From assembly GCF_003316765.1 (NCBI RefSeq), contig NZ_NIJF01000017.1, positions 1-64,000 on the forward strand: DNA of 64,000 nucleotides. The letters are read 5' to 3'. The notes under the pieces are model-generated. The model searched no databases. It was not told the DNA's origin and was given only the letters and a program-made list of their open reading frames with translations. The DNA comes from Bacillus sp. P14.5. GTDB lineage: Bacteria; Bacillota; Bacilli; Bacillales; Bacillaceae_B. Shown here in pieces: positions 8,432-16,928 of the stretch (its first letter is position 1; each line of letters opens with the position of its first letter). The position numbers and the translations under genes are program-made.

Positions 8432-8877
8432 AGATCAAGGTTATATACTTGATCTCATGCGGTTCATTTTTGTTATTAGGCTCTTACCTTAAACATGTTA
8501 TTTTTTAGATTAGGTTATCCGCCAGTTCCTGATCGTAGGCGGATTGGAGCGGAAGGTGTGCGACCTCCTGCGGGACTAGCGGGACAGGTGAGACCCCGCA
8601 GGCAAATCTAGCTCCAGCGGCCAGCACCTAGCGGATTTCGGTCTCCTTCCTTGCGATAAGTCATCATCGAATCGCTTTCGCTCTTCGTGATTCCTTTATC
8701 TCATGCAGGAGCCCTACAATCCGTACGGTGCTGAACGGCCGCTTCCGCTTTTTATGAAGCCGAGGAGGCTCAGCGCCCGCCCCGCGGAGTCGTGCACCTG
8801 GAGCGGAAATCCTTTCTTTATACTCAGACACATTCTTTTGAAAAGAGCTTTTTATAAGGTTTTGTCCCAGCCTCTTT
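8432..8877 (+). repeat. Right part of TIR-bounded repeat element, copy 1
   Basis: Continues the 25-kb element from AGATCAAGGTTATATAC through GGATTGGAGCGGAAGG, CAGGTGAGACCCCGCAGG and GAGTCGTGCACCTGGAGC to TTTTGTCCCAGCCTCTTT. That end is the inverse of the left end at 5924. Compared with the 25-kb copy it lacks a ~150-base internal insertion. No coding potential is supported. Confidence 0.85.
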
Positions 8878-8971
8878 TTCCTATAATCATAGTGAGATTG
8901 AATTATGATAGTTGTGCTTTTCCGTTTTGTCCTTCAGAAGCAAACCCTTTACTGCTTTAGCGAAGCTGGGG

Positions 8972-10012
8972 TCAGCTCGATCTCCCCGGCAACCAGTCCG
9001 CCAGAAACGGGGGCAGCCCTTTTCCTTTTACGGCAAGGGTGGTATGCCCGCCTGTTACGGGACGGTAGGTTTTGTCTTTGCTGGAAACCACGTTGACGAA
9101 GTCTTTGCTCAGGGTTTCAGGAACCAGCCGGTCATGCTTCCCTGCAACAACGAGCAGGTTGGAATGAATGTTTGAGGGACAGGCGCTTTTTCCTCTGATG
9201 GTAAGTGTGCCATTCATGAATTTATTTTCTTTCACAAGATCATTAGCCAATTGCTCCATGGCAGCTTCGGGAAAACCGACGTGGTCATTGGTCCATTTGT
9301 TGAACCTCCGCCAGCTGGCAACATACTCTTTATCGTAGGCTTTATTCAAAAGAGAAAGATAGTGGCTGAAATAGACAGGGGAACTGGCAGCGCGAAGCCC
9401 GATTTTCATGAGTTTTGGCGGAATGGAGCCGCTATTATTCATGAAGCTTTCTATGTTGATATCATTCTCCCGGATATATTCCACCCACTGATCAAATTTT
9501 GGCGAGGTGGCAAAATCGATAGGAGATACACAGAGGACCAGGTTCCGGATTGGTTCCTCTGCTAGAGAAGCATAAATGGCGGCAAGGGTCCCGCCGACAC
9601 AGTACCCGATGACCGTGATTTCTTCCGCACCCGAATGGACCAGTGCTTTACGGACTGCCCTCTGTATATAATCAAGGACATAGTCATCCACCGTAATATC
9701 TTTGTCTTCGTACCCGGGAGATCCGAATTCCAGCAGGTAAACATCGTACCCGTTTTCAACGAAAGATTCGATCATGCTCGCTCCTGGCGCCATATCCAGG
9801 ACATATGCTTTATTGACTAAAGAATAGACAAGAAAGAGCGGCACTTTATACTTCTTATTAGCTGAAGGATAATGCCAGAGCGCGGCCTTGTTCTTTTTCC
9901 ATACGGCAGTTCTTGGTGTTGGGCCGACTTCCGGCTCGGGATCCGTCCAAATACTGAAAAAGCCCTTCCAGCGCTCCATCTCCTTTTGAGAATCGAACTC
10001 CTTGTTACTCAC
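8972..10012 (-). CDS. phaC: Class IV poly(3-hydroxyalkanoate) synthase, catalytic subunit PhaC
   Basis: Polymerises 3-hydroxyacyl-CoA into PHA storage granules together with PhaR. The 346-residue length fits the short class III/IV synthases. The lipase-like box GYCVGG carries the catalytic Cys (about residue 138); a VAGKHDRLVPE Asp and a GGHTTLAVKG His complete the triad. The N-terminal EMERWKGFFS and ..PRTAVWKKNKAALWHY are typical of Bacillus PhaC. ATG overlaps the end of phaR by 8 bases, suggesting translational coupling. Unlike Bacillus megaterium, no phaB, phaP or phaQ lies next to it. The 3-hydroxybutyrate utilisation genes at 29-33 kb could use the polymer's breakdown product. Confidence 0.95.
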   Translation of the reverse strand: MSNKEFDSQKEMERWKGFFSIWTDPEPEVGPTPRTAVWKKNKAALWHYPSANKKYKVPLFLVYSLVNKAYVLDMAPGASMIESFVENGYDVYLLEFGSPGYEDKDITVDDYVLDYIQRAVRKALVHSGAEEITVIGYCVGGTLAAIYASLAEEPIRNLVLCVSPIDFATSPKFDQWVEYIRENDINIESFMNNSGSIPPKLMKIGLRAASSPVYFSHYLSLLNKAYDKEYVASWRRFNKWTNDHVGFPEAAMEQLANDLVKENKFMNGTLTIRGKSACPSNIHSNLLVVAGKHDRLVPETLSKDFVNVVSSKDKTYRPVTGGHTTLAVKGKGLPPFLADWLPGRSS

Positions 10013-10556
10013 TTTTTTTCATCCCTTGCAGCATTTCAAGCAGCTGTGTTAAGTGGGTCCCAGTTAATTTTTCGGCTGAGGTAAGGGAGCCAAGCTTTGA
10101 ATCTATTGAACTTTTCGCTGCTTCGCTCAGGGCATGCAGCCTTTTCATTTTTGCCTCTTTAAGAGTATCCCAGGCATTCGCCTCCTCTTTAACTTCTAAA
10201 GGCTCGGTTTGTTCCTTTTTGTCCATGGAGATGGAATTCAACTTGCTGACTGCCTCTGTTAACTCGGCCACCTGGTCGCTCAACACATCTACCTTTTCTT
10301 CTACTTGCACAATCAGCTGCGCGACGTTCGCCAAATCTTTCTTAGTAGGATTCTTCAAATGAGGCGAGGCTGTTTCATGGAATTCCTGAAGAAGGTCCAT
10401 CAGCCTTCCATGTGCCTTCTTGAAAACTGATGCCGCAGCGGCAAATTCTTTTTGATTCATATACTTATGAATATATTCATTGAGCTGAGTCTCCAACTGA
10501 AAACCGGCGTTTCGCAGCGCTTCGTATAGGTCTGAGGGAATTTTCTCTTTTGTCAT
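10005..10556 (-). CDS. phaR: PHA synthase subunit PhaR
   Basis: A 183-residue protein, MTKEKIPSDLYEALRNAGFQ, helical and charged, matching the class IV synthase partner PhaR that is needed for PhaC activity in Bacillus. A middle coiled-coil-like segment (VEEKVDVLSDQVAELTEAV) fits a structural subunit. A longer frame extends to 10715, but ATG 10556 is preceded by AAAGGAAG and matches the family start. Downstream phaC overlaps by 8 bases. It is transcribed divergently from the small gene at 10750. Confidence 0.92.
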   Translation of the reverse strand: MTKEKIPSDLYEALRNAGFQLETQLNEYIHKYMNQKEFAAAASVFKKAHGRLMDLLQEFHETASPHLKNPTKKDLANVAQLIVQVEEKVDVLSDQVAELTEAVSKLNSISMDKKEQTEPLEVKEEANAWDTLKEAKMKRLHALSEAAKSSIDSKLGSLTSAEKLTGTHLTQLLEMLQGMKKSE

Positions 10557-10749
10557 TCTGTCGCTTCCTTTCTGTAAAAATATCATTCGATTTATTATAA
10601 ACAAGCACCTGTCTCTCTGTTCCAAAATTGGTGGTTCTGCCTGTGCCTCTTTACAGCCGGCTATCATACCTGCCGGGACAGGTACCGCTACGGGAGAGCC
10701 GGCACTTGCATACACTATTGAATCTTGTAAAAAGGAGAGTCAGAGAATC

Positions 10750-10995
10750 ATGACAGAAAGAGAAATGGAAGAAATTTTTAAACTGTATGGGCATTCCCAA
10801 ATGTACACGAAGCTTAAAAATAAACTGCTGCTAACAACTCTATTGGACAATGAGAACTGCGAACTACTGGAGTCCTTCTTTTCCTCGTATGATTTCCACC
10901 AAGGCACGACAATGAGCTATGAAGAGTTCGAATTTCATATCCGGGTTTTCAAGCTGCTTGAAGAACAGGAAGTACTGCCGGAGGTTAACTACTAA
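10750..10995 (+). CDS. Small acidic protein of unknown function
   Basis: An 81-residue, helical, acidic protein (MTEREMEEIFKLYGHSQMYT...) with a strong ribosome site (AAAAGGAGAGTC) 8-9 bases before ATG. No signal peptide, membrane segment or Cys pair that would identify it. It is divergent from phaR, sharing a ~190-base intergenic region, so a link to PHA metabolism is possible but unsupported. I do not recognise the family. Confidence 0.65.
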   Translation: MTEREMEEIFKLYGHSQMYTKLKNKLLLTTLLDNENCELLESFFSSYDFHQGTTMSYEEFEFHIRVFKLLEEQEVLPEVNY

Positions 10996-11029
10996 GGGAA
11001 GAAGAGGATCGCTGGCTGGTAAAAAGGAG

Positions 11030-11105
11030 GTTTTGCCGATAAATTGCGAATCTCTGCCGATAAAAGAGAGGAACGCCGATAAACTCGGAATTCCCGCCGA
11101 TATGC
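11030..11105 (+). repeat. Short GCCGATAA direct-repeat cluster
   Basis: GCCGATAA or GCCGATA occurs four times at about 20-base spacing (11035, 11056, 11075, 11096) just after the small gene. The remaining ~250 bases up to 11362 hold no gene; a promoter for the next gene probably lies around 11285-11335. Confidence 0.55.
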
Positions 11106-11362
11106 TGCTGCAAACCGTCGATCGCACAGTACAAAAAGGAGACAGTGTTCCAACGGGATCACTGTCTTCTTTAGTTAAAAATAACAGATTGCCGCTCCCG
11201 ACCGAAGCGGCCGTCACTTCATACACAACTCCCCGCGAAAACGAGCCCTCCCGACCGTAGCCTATAATGGGTTCCGATTGATTTGTCACTAACAAAAGGA
11301 TTAAAGCGGATATGGTAGAATTGTTACTATAGATTATTTTTTAGAACAGGGAGGATAATGGA

Positions 11363-12232
11363 ATGTCAATAAATGAAGGGTATATCGAAGTAACCGGCGG
11401 TAAGGTTTGGTATCAAATACATAATGAAGAATCGGATAATACACCGGTCATCATTTTACATGGAGGTCCGGGTTCTTCGCATTATTCCATGCAGGGACTG
11501 CGTATTCTTGCGGAAGACCGCCCAGTCATTTTCTATGATCAGCTGGGCTGCGGTAAGTCTGACCGTCCGGCGGATAAATCTTTATGGAACATTGACCGGT
11601 TTGTGGAGGAGCTCGCCCAGGTGAAAGACGGGCTTGGCCTGAATGAATTCCATATCCTTGGGCATTCCTGGGGAACGACACTGGCTGCTGCTTACTATCT
11701 GGCAAATCCAGAAGGTGTGAAGAGCATCATTTTTTCAAGTCCGTGCTTAAGCGCACCGCTGTGGGCTGAAGACCAGGAAGAGAATCGCAAATTGCTTGCG
11801 GTTGAAGTTCAGGAAGCGTTAAGAAGGAATGAAATCAACGGTACAACTGATTCTGAAGAATATAAAAAAGCGACTGAAGTGTTCAATCGGCACTTTGTCT
11901 GCAGGCTTGACCCGTATCCGGAGTTCTTGAAAAAAGGCAGGGAACACAGAGGGCCAGAGGTGTACAATCATATGTGGGGTCCGTCTGAATTTCATGTGAC
12001 CGGCAATTTGAAGAACTTTGACTGTACTGGTGATTTAAAAGATTTCAAGGTGCAGACGTTATATACTTGCGGCCGTTATGATGAAGCTACCCCGAAGTCA
12101 ACGGAGTATTTCAGTTCACTGACACCTGGTGGAAAGTTCCATGTGTTTGAGCAGAGTGCGCATATGCCATATGTGGAAGAGCCGGAAGAATATGTAGAGG
12201 TGATTGGCGGGTTTTTGAGAAGTGTGGATTGA
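11363..12232 (+). CDS. Proline iminopeptidase-like alpha/beta hydrolase
   Basis: A 289-residue cytoplasmic hydrolase of peptidase family S33. Motifs: oxyanion HGGPGSSHYS (about residues 34-43), YDQLGCGKSD, nucleophile elbow GHSWGTT (Ser about 106), later a CGRYDEATPK Asp and EQSAHMPYVE His. The HGGPG plus GHSWGG/T combination is characteristic of proline iminopeptidases, which remove N-terminal proline from peptides. Length agrees with that family. Ribosome site GGGAGGATAATGG before ATG. Single gene followed by a strong terminator. Exact peptide specificity is inferred. Confidence 0.85.
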   Translation: MSINEGYIEVTGGKVWYQIHNEESDNTPVIILHGGPGSSHYSMQGLRILAEDRPVIFYDQLGCGKSDRPADKSLWNIDRFVEELAQVKDGLGLNEFHILGHSWGTTLAAAYYLANPEGVKSIIFSSPCLSAPLWAEDQEENRKLLAVEVQEALRRNEINGTTDSEEYKKATEVFNRHFVCRLDPYPEFLKKGREHRGPEVYNHMWGPSEFHVTGNLKNFDCTGDLKDFKVQTLYTCGRYDEATPKSTEYFSSLTPGGKFHVFEQSAHMPYVEEPEEYVEVIGGFLRSVD

Positions 12233-12270
12233 TCAGGCAGGAGAGTTGTTCTCATAGTCTTTGCAAATTA

Positions 12271-12306
12271 GAAACGGTAGACAGCCTGGACTGTCTACCG
12301 TTTTCA
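12271..12306. terminator. Bidirectional terminator between convergent genes
   Basis: AACGGTAGACAG pairs with CTGTCTACCGTT across a 6-base loop, followed by a T run, between the convergent iminopeptidase and Mn-catalase genes. Confidence 0.85.
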
Positions 12307-12312
12307 CTATAT

Positions 12313-13143
12313 TTATTTTTTCGGCGGCGGCGTGTTGTGCATTTGCTTTGGTGCCGGTTCCAATTCCAGGGGACCTCCGACAATCTTAGGGTGATCAACA
12401 TACTCAAATTGCTTGCCATCAGGGCTTGCTCCGTTTGCCCAGCGGCCTTCACTGCTTTCTTCTCCCTCAGAGTAATTGAATAATTGATGAGAGAAACCTT
12501 CAGCTTCCTTGTCTTCTTTGACAGTTGTCGGTACGATTAACCCGCCTTCTTCTTCAGCTAATTGTTGAAGAGCCGCAATCCACTGGTTCTGATGCATCGT
12601 ATCACGGGCAATCAGGTAAGACAGCATTTCTTTGACACCCTTATCATCAGTCATTTCATAAAGGCGGGCTGCCTGCAGGCGTCCTTGGGATTCTGCGTTG
12701 AGATTGGCGCGGAAATCCGCCATTAGGTTTCCGCTTGCCACTATATAGTCGGCAGTCCAGCGGTTGCCGTTACTGTCGGAAGGCATGGCGCCAAGTCCGG
12801 AAACAATCGCGTGCTGAGGGTTCATTCCCCCAAGTACTGCAGCAATGACAGGATCTTTTGCTGCTTTTTCCTGTTCATCGACAGGAGCACCATCCAGCAG
12901 TCTGGCCACCATAGTTGCCAGCAGCTCCACGTGCCCGATTTCTTCTGTTCCTGTATCCATGATTAAATCTTTATACTTTTCATGCTTGCCTCGTGTGTTC
13001 CAGCCTTGGAACAAATACTGCATGAAAATCGTCATTTCACCGTATTGTCCCCCGATTAACTCCTGTAATTTTTTCGCGAATAAGGGATCGGCTTTTTCTG
13101 GCTTAGCGTCAAATACTAGCTGCTTTCTGTGTAAAAATGCCAC
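12313..13143 (-). CDS. Manganese catalase (YdbD-like)
   Basis: A 276-residue non-haem catalase that disproportionates hydrogen peroxide at a dinuclear Mn centre. Ferritin-like four-helix signatures are visible: QELIGGQYGEMTIFMQYLFQ, then MDTGTEEIGHVELLATMV and ARDTMHQNQW, which provide the Glu/His metal ligands. The start MAFLHRKQLVFDAKPEKADP matches this family in Bacillus, and the Pro-rich tail (APKQMHNTPPPKK) is also usual. The sequence is closer to general Mn catalases than to the shorter spore-coat CotJC. Downstream it shares a terminator with the convergent peptidase gene. Upstream no clear operator was found. Confidence 0.93.
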   Translation of the reverse strand: MAFLHRKQLVFDAKPEKADPLFAKKLQELIGGQYGEMTIFMQYLFQGWNTRGKHEKYKDLIMDTGTEEIGHVELLATMVARLLDGAPVDEQEKAAKDPVIAAVLGGMNPQHAIVSGLGAMPSDSNGNRWTADYIVASGNLMADFRANLNAESQGRLQAARLYEMTDDKGVKEMLSYLIARDTMHQNQWIAALQQLAEEEGGLIVPTTVKEDKEAEGFSHQLFNYSEGEESSEGRWANGASPDGKQFEYVDHPKIVGGPLELEPAPKQMHNTPPPKK

Positions 13144-13261
13144 ACTTATAACCGCCTTTCAAATTATTGGAATTGTGGTTGTACGTAATCTACTTTCCAC
13201 TGTGCGGCAGAGGTTAAACCCATTTTTAAGAGATACTGTATGACGGGGAAAGAGTATAAAG

Positions 13262-13306
13262 AAAAAATGGTTCTTTCCTCGAGAAAAAGGAAAGAACCAT
13301 TTTATT
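13262..13306 (-). terminator. Terminator downstream of the dioxygenase gene
   Basis: AAATGGTTCTTTCC / GGAAAGAACCATTT forms a 14-bp stem with an A run on one side and a T run on the other; on the minus strand it follows the gene at 13422-14273. Confidence 0.75.
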
Positions 13307-13421
13307 TTGTTGTTCACTAATTGACTTTATAGAAAGCCCCAAGCCTCCACTTCACAATGCATTGCTTGATATCGTCAGGAGAAACTTGAGGGCTTGAACT
13401 CTTTTCAAGTTGGTTCAGCTG

Positions 13422-14273
13422 TCAGGATGAAATTTCTAATAGGATCTTATTCCCTGAAGGATCTTCCGTCACGAAATCTTCAGAGACGATTGCGCCGATA
13501 CTCCGCAGGCGGCCGGCAGCTTCATTTCGTGCTTTCTCGCTAGGCAGCATAAGGGTAAAGGATTGGAGCCCGACACTGTTCTGCGAAGGGGGAGGGGCGC
13601 CAATGCCATTCCATGTATTCAAGCCTATGTGATGATGATACTCTCCAGTGGATATGAAGAGGGCCTGGCTGCCGAAGCGGGAAACCACGTCAAATCCGAG
13701 ACCTTCTATATAATATTCCTCAGTCTCTTTCAGTTGGGATACATGTAAATGAATATGACCCATGACCGTTTCTGCTGGGAGGTCGTTCCAAGGATGGTTT
13801 CTTTTTATAGAAAGAAGGTCTTTGAAATCCAAAGGGTCAACGGACATTTTCACTTCGCCATTGCTCCAGTCCCAATCGGCGTGAGCACGGTCAGCGTATA
13901 CTTCGATTCCATTTCCATCCGGGTCAGAGAAATACAGAGCCTCGCTTACCAGGTGATCTGAAGAGGCAAGACGCAGACCGATCTCCGCAGAATGCTGTAC
14001 AAAATTGGCTAAGTCCTCACGCGTCGGCAGAAGGAGAGCAAAGTGATATAATCCTGTTGTTCTTCCGCTTTTGGTGACAACATCGGCAGGCTGCTCAAGG
14101 GTCAATAAAGCTGTTTTTCCATTAGCTGAAAGGCTGGCGGTCCTTTCAGTCTGTTCAAGGATTGTGAAGCCAAGGACCTCTTTATAGAAGACCAATGAGC
14201 GTTCCAGGTTCTGCACCTTTAAACTCACTTTTCCGACGTATGTCAGCGGGTTTTGATGAAAGTTCATATGCAC
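13422..14273 (-). CDS. catE: Two-domain vicinal-oxygen-chelate protein, catechol-2,3-dioxygenase CatE-like
   Basis: A 283-residue protein of two VOC (glyoxalase/dioxygenase) modules. The first begins YVGKVSLKVQNLERSLVFYK and includes TTGLYHFALLLP and DPDGNGIEVYAD; the second begins MGHIHLHVSQLKETEEYY. Candidate iron ligands are the His of GHIHLHV, His in the EYHHHIGLN strand and the last-domain Glu (NKILLEIS). In Bacillus subtilis CatE is an extradiol dioxygenase induced by catechol and quinones under control of YodB/CatR. The divergent gene here encodes just such a regulator. Function is strong by family and context; true substrate is inferred. Confidence 0.82.
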   Translation of the reverse strand: MHMNFHQNPLTYVGKVSLKVQNLERSLVFYKEVLGFTILEQTERTASLSANGKTALLTLEQPADVVTKSGRTTGLYHFALLLPTREDLANFVQHSAEIGLRLASSDHLVSEALYFSDPDGNGIEVYADRAHADWDWSNGEVKMSVDPLDFKDLLSIKRNHPWNDLPAETVMGHIHLHVSQLKETEEYYIEGLGFDVVSRFGSQALFISTGEYHHHIGLNTWNGIGAPPPSQNSVGLQSFTLMLPSEKARNEAAGRLRSIGAIVSEDFVTEDPSGNKILLEISS

Positions 14274-14292
14274 ACCTCTTTTTTTATAGTTT

Positions 14293-14337
14293 TAGCGCTT
14301 TAACGCACCGAAAGGGAATGTCCCTTTCAATGCGTTA
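14293..14337. repeat. GGGA-x-GTCCC palindromic repeat
   Basis: CTTTAACGCA...AAAGGGAATGTCCCTTT...TGCGTTAAAG is an almost perfect ~45-bp palindrome between catE and its regulator, a member of the dispersed family seen about twelve times in this window. Confidence 0.75.
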
Positions 14338-14360
14338 AAGTAGTAATGTTGTTTTTTTTT

Positions 14361-14377
14361 GGTTACTTTATGTAACC
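14361..14377. promoter_or_regulatory. Candidate operator of the YodB-like regulator
   Basis: GGTTACTTTATGTAACC is a perfect 6-5-6 palindrome in the 207-base divergent region, with a further half-site TAACC about 14 bases on. HxlR/DUF24 regulators bind TTAC-N-GTAA-type palindromes. The likely -10 of the regulator, TATAAT, is at 14453-14458. Confidence 0.6.
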
Positions 14378-14480
14378 AATTATATTTTTATAACCAAATT
14401 ACGTCAAGCACCTTTGAGAGCAAAAGTAATTTAGTTTCCTTCTGAGTTTGGGTATAATCAAGGATAAGGAGTTGATTTGG

Positions 14481-14804
14481 TTGGATAAATCAATTTGTCC
14501 AAGATTCGAAAAAGCGATGGGTATTTTAAGCCAGAGGTGGACGGGCATTATCGTTTACCAGCTACTTTCAGGACCTCAACGGTTCAGCGCCATCAGTTCA
14601 AGTACGGGCGTGAGCAACCGGGTGCTTTCAGAAAGGCTGAAAGATTTGGAGAATGAAGGGATTGTGAAGCGGGAAGTGTATCCCGAAACTCCGGTCCGGA
14701 TTGAATATTCATTGACTGAAAAAGGGCTGGCATTGGAGCCTCTTATAAGGGATATAGAAAAGTGGTCGCAAACCTGGCTGGAACAGGTTAGTGATTTCAA
14801 GTGA
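14481..14804 (+). CDS. HxlR/DUF24 family redox-sensing repressor (YodB/CatR-like)
   Basis: A winged-helix regulator of 107 residues from TTG 14481. The core is KAMGILSQRWTGIIVYQL...RFSAISSSTGVSNRVLSERLKDLE...YSLTEKG, characteristic of DUF24 proteins. A single Cys at residue 6 sits where YodB/CatR carry the conserved Cys that senses quinones and diamide. A TTG at 14448 gives a longer frame, but it overlaps a TATAAT box, and AAGGAG sits correctly before 14481 (TTG 14472 is also in frame). It is divergent from the CatE-like gene and presumably represses it. Naming it YodB or CatR would need phylogeny. Confidence 0.85.
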   Translation: MDKSICPRFEKAMGILSQRWTGIIVYQLLSGPQRFSAISSSTGVSNRVLSERLKDLENEGIVKREVYPETPVRIEYSLTEKGLALEPLIRDIEKWSQTWLEQVSDFK

Positions 14805-14805
14805 A

Positions 14806-14849
14806 AAGGATGCAAAGGAGCGAGGGTGCTCTTTTGTATCCTTATTTTG
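14806..14849 (+). terminator. Terminator of the regulator gene
   Basis: AAGGAT-GCAAAGGAGC pairs with GCTCTTTTGT-ATCCTT, followed by ATTTTGTTT. From here to 15068 I see no supported gene; a 42-codon open frame at 14951-15079 reads protein-like but has no ribosome site. Confidence 0.65.
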
Positions 14850-15068
14850 TTTGATGGACTTAAAGACTGCAGAACAGCAATGAGCTTATCTCATAGGGAA
14901 ATTAAGTTCTTTGCCGTGCCTATGTTTTTGCCAGAGGAAGTTAGGCAAAGGTGACCGGGTTTCTGGCTGCCAAAAATGCTAAGAAAAACTTAGAGAATTT
15001 TAAAGAAGCCGGATGGTTCCCTTCTATACTGGATCATCCCGGTCATGTGGACATGTTTGGAGAGAAGG

Positions 15069-15720
15069 GGGATACATGAGTAAGAGGTTTTAGGCAGAGA
15101 TATGTATCCAGGTGTAGAAGGTGGATACATGAGTGAGAGGTTTTAGGCAGAGATGTGTATCCAGAGAGAGAAGGTGGATACATGAGTGAGCGGTTTTAGG
15201 CAGAGATGTGTATCCAGGTGGAGAGGGTGGATACATAAGTGAGAGGTTTTAGGCAGAGATATGTATCCAGAGAGAGAAGGTGGATACATAAGTGAGAGGT
15301 TTTAGGCAGAGATGTGTATCCAGGTGGAGAAGGTGGATACATGAGTGAACGTTTTTTGGACAGAGATATGTATCCAGAGAGAGAAGGTGGATACATGAGT
15401 GAGAGGTTTTAGGCAGAGATATGTATCCAGAGAGAGAAGGTGGATACATAAGTGAGCGGTTTTTGGCTGAGATGTGTATCCAGGTGGAGAGGGTGGATAC
15501 ATAAGTGAGAGGTTTTAGGCAGAGATATGTATCCAGGTGGAGAGGGTGGATACATAAGTGAGAGGTTTTAGGCAGAGATATGTATCCAGGTGGAGAAGTT
15601 GGATACATGAGTGAGCGGCTTTTGACCGAGATGTGTATCCAGAGAGAGAAGGTGGATACATGAGTGAGAGGTTTTTGGCTGAGATGTGTATCCAGGTGGA
15701 GAGGGTGGATACATGAGTGA
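15069..15720 (+). repeat. Tandem array of about 12 units of 53 bp
   Basis: The unit GTGGATACATGAGTGAGAGG + TTTTAGGCAGAGATGTGTAT + CCAGAGAGAGAAG recurs with few changes. Each unit has a short inverted repeat GGATACAT...ATGTATCC, so every copy can fold. Because 53 is not a multiple of three, the long minus-strand open frames here merely read the same DNA in rotating frames; they are not genes. No unique spacers as in CRISPR and no cas genes. Confidence 0.9.
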
Positions 15721-15770
15721 TTGCTTGAACTACAGCACCTGGCAGCTGAACAAATAATAGAGAGTGTGCT

Positions 15771-15870
15771 TCAGCACTTTAAAGCATTGCAAGGGACAGT
15801 CCCTTTTGGCGGCGTAACGCGTTAATGCGCTGCCAGGGACTGTCCCTCTTAGTGGTTTAAAGTGTTAAAG
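15771..15870. repeat. Pair of GGGACAGTCCC palindromic repeats
   Basis: Two hairpins, GCAAGGGACAGTCCCTT and CAGGGACTGTCCCTC, joined by a GTAACGCGTTAATGCGC segment and flanked by TTTAAAG words. It lies just downstream of the minus-strand gene ending at 15877 and could serve as its terminator. Confidence 0.75.
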
Positions 15871-15876
15871 CATTTG

Positions 15877-16149
15877 TCAGTAGCTTTGCGGGTAGTACGG
15901 TGTCTGATATGGATAAGGGTAGGGATATGGATAGGGGTACGGAGCCGGGACAGGATAAGGATACGGTCCCGGTGAAACAGCTGCCCCAACTGCAAGGCCA
16001 GTAAGTGCGCCTGCTCCAAATCCCGGGTTGTATCCCCATCCCGGGTTATATCCGCCGCCATGATGCCAGGTTGCTGAACCGCCTCCATGTCCCCAGCTTG
16101 CGTGTCCTCCGCCCCCATGGACCGGTCGGTAAAAATATGGTGAATTCAT
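15877..16149 (-). CDS. Gly/His/Tyr/Pro-rich small protein, possibly spore-coat type
   Basis: A 90-residue low-complexity protein. The N-terminal half is rich in Gly, His and Trp (HGGGGHASWGHGGG). A short hydrophobic stretch (GAGALTGLAVGAAV, about 45-58) follows, then a PYPYP repeat tail to the stop. AAAGGAGAATGAG precedes ATG, so translation is likely. Similar composition is known in spore-coat and surface proteins of Bacillus, but I cannot place it in a family. The C-terminal repeat tracks a short DNA repeat (GGATAGGG-type). Confidence 0.65.
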   Translation of the reverse strand: MNSPYFYRPVHGGGGHASWGHGGGSATWHHGGGYNPGWGYNPGFGAGALTGLAVGAAVSPGPYPYPVPAPYPYPYPYPYPYQTPYYPQSY

Positions 16150-16400
16150 TTCTCATTCTCCTTTAGGTATGGCTTTTCAATATCCTATGCAGATACATAG
16201 GCAGCTGTCCCGGGATATTTTAAAAAGAAGCAAGCGGTGCTCGAATGGTTAGCTTGCAGACATCAACCCGAGTAATCTGGCCATAAAATGTCTCCAATCA
16301 GCCGGCTTGAGGGTATGCAGATTTTTTTCTCTGTGGGTCATGTCTCCGGATTAATGCCTTTTGAAAATAAAATCCATGATATTAATTTGAATAAGGTACC

Positions 16401-16827
16401 AAGGAGCTAGCTCGGGTACATGAAACCGCCAGCCGGAGCCGGAAGATGCCCCCAAGGAGCTAGCTCGGGTACATGAACCTGTCAGCCAGAGCCGAAAGAT
16501 GTCCCCAAGATGCTAGCTCGGGTACATGAACCTGTCAGCCAGAGCCGAAAGATGTCCCCAAGGAGCTAGCTCGGGTACATGAAGCCGTCAGCCAGAGCCG
16601 AAAGATGTCCCCAACGGAGCTAGCTCGGGTACATGAAGCCGCCAGCCACAGCGAGAAGATGTCCCCAAGGAGCTAGCTCGGGTACATGAAGCCGCCAGCC
16701 AGAGGCGAAAGATGTCCCCAAGGAGCTAGCTCGGGTACATGAAGCCGCCAGCCACAGCGAGAAGATGTCCCCAAGATGCTAGCTCGGGTACATGAAGCCG
16801 CCAGCCACAGCGAGAAGATGTCCCCAA
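16401..16827 (+). repeat. Tandem array of 8 units of about 52-53 bp
   Basis: The unit AAGGAGCTAGCTCGGGTACA + TGAAGCCGCCAGCCAGAGCG + AAAGATGTCCCC is repeated eight times with alternations (GGAGCTAG/GATGCTAG). Each unit holds GGGTACAT...GATGTCCCC, an imperfect inverted repeat, plus the palindrome GCTAGC. Sequence differs from the 15-kb array but the period is the same. From 16150 to 16400 I see no gene. Confidence 0.9.
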
Positions 16828-16928
16828 ACGGACAGACCGGGGTGGCACAATACTAACCCTGCATCTATTATGTTGAAGCTTGCCAACCCGGAGATTATTT
16901 TAAAAAATGCCAAAAAGGAGGTCTAAAA

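Noticed and set aside
8320..8508. 62-residue hydrophobic open frame
   Set aside because: It crosses the cassette end into the repeat element, has no ribosome site, and is explained by chance joining at the insertion.
8703..9175. Overlapping plus-strand open frames
   Set aside because: They lie in the repeat element and antisense to phaC, without protein-like composition.
12313..13143. Spore-coat protein CotJC
   Set aside because: Length (276) and the extended C terminus fit YdbD-type Mn catalase; no cotJA or cotJB is adjacent.
14951..15079. 42-residue open frame before the 53-bp array
   Set aside because: Somewhat protein-like but without ribosome site, start context or recognisable family; only mentioned as intergenic content.
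15196..15608. Minus-strand open frames encoding MYPPS/GYIS repeats
   Set aside because: They are the three-frame reading of a 53-bp tandem array; no ribosome site, and the same peptide recurs in all frames.
15069..16827. CRISPR arrays
   Set aside because: The whole unit is repeated with no unique spacers, and no cas genes are near.
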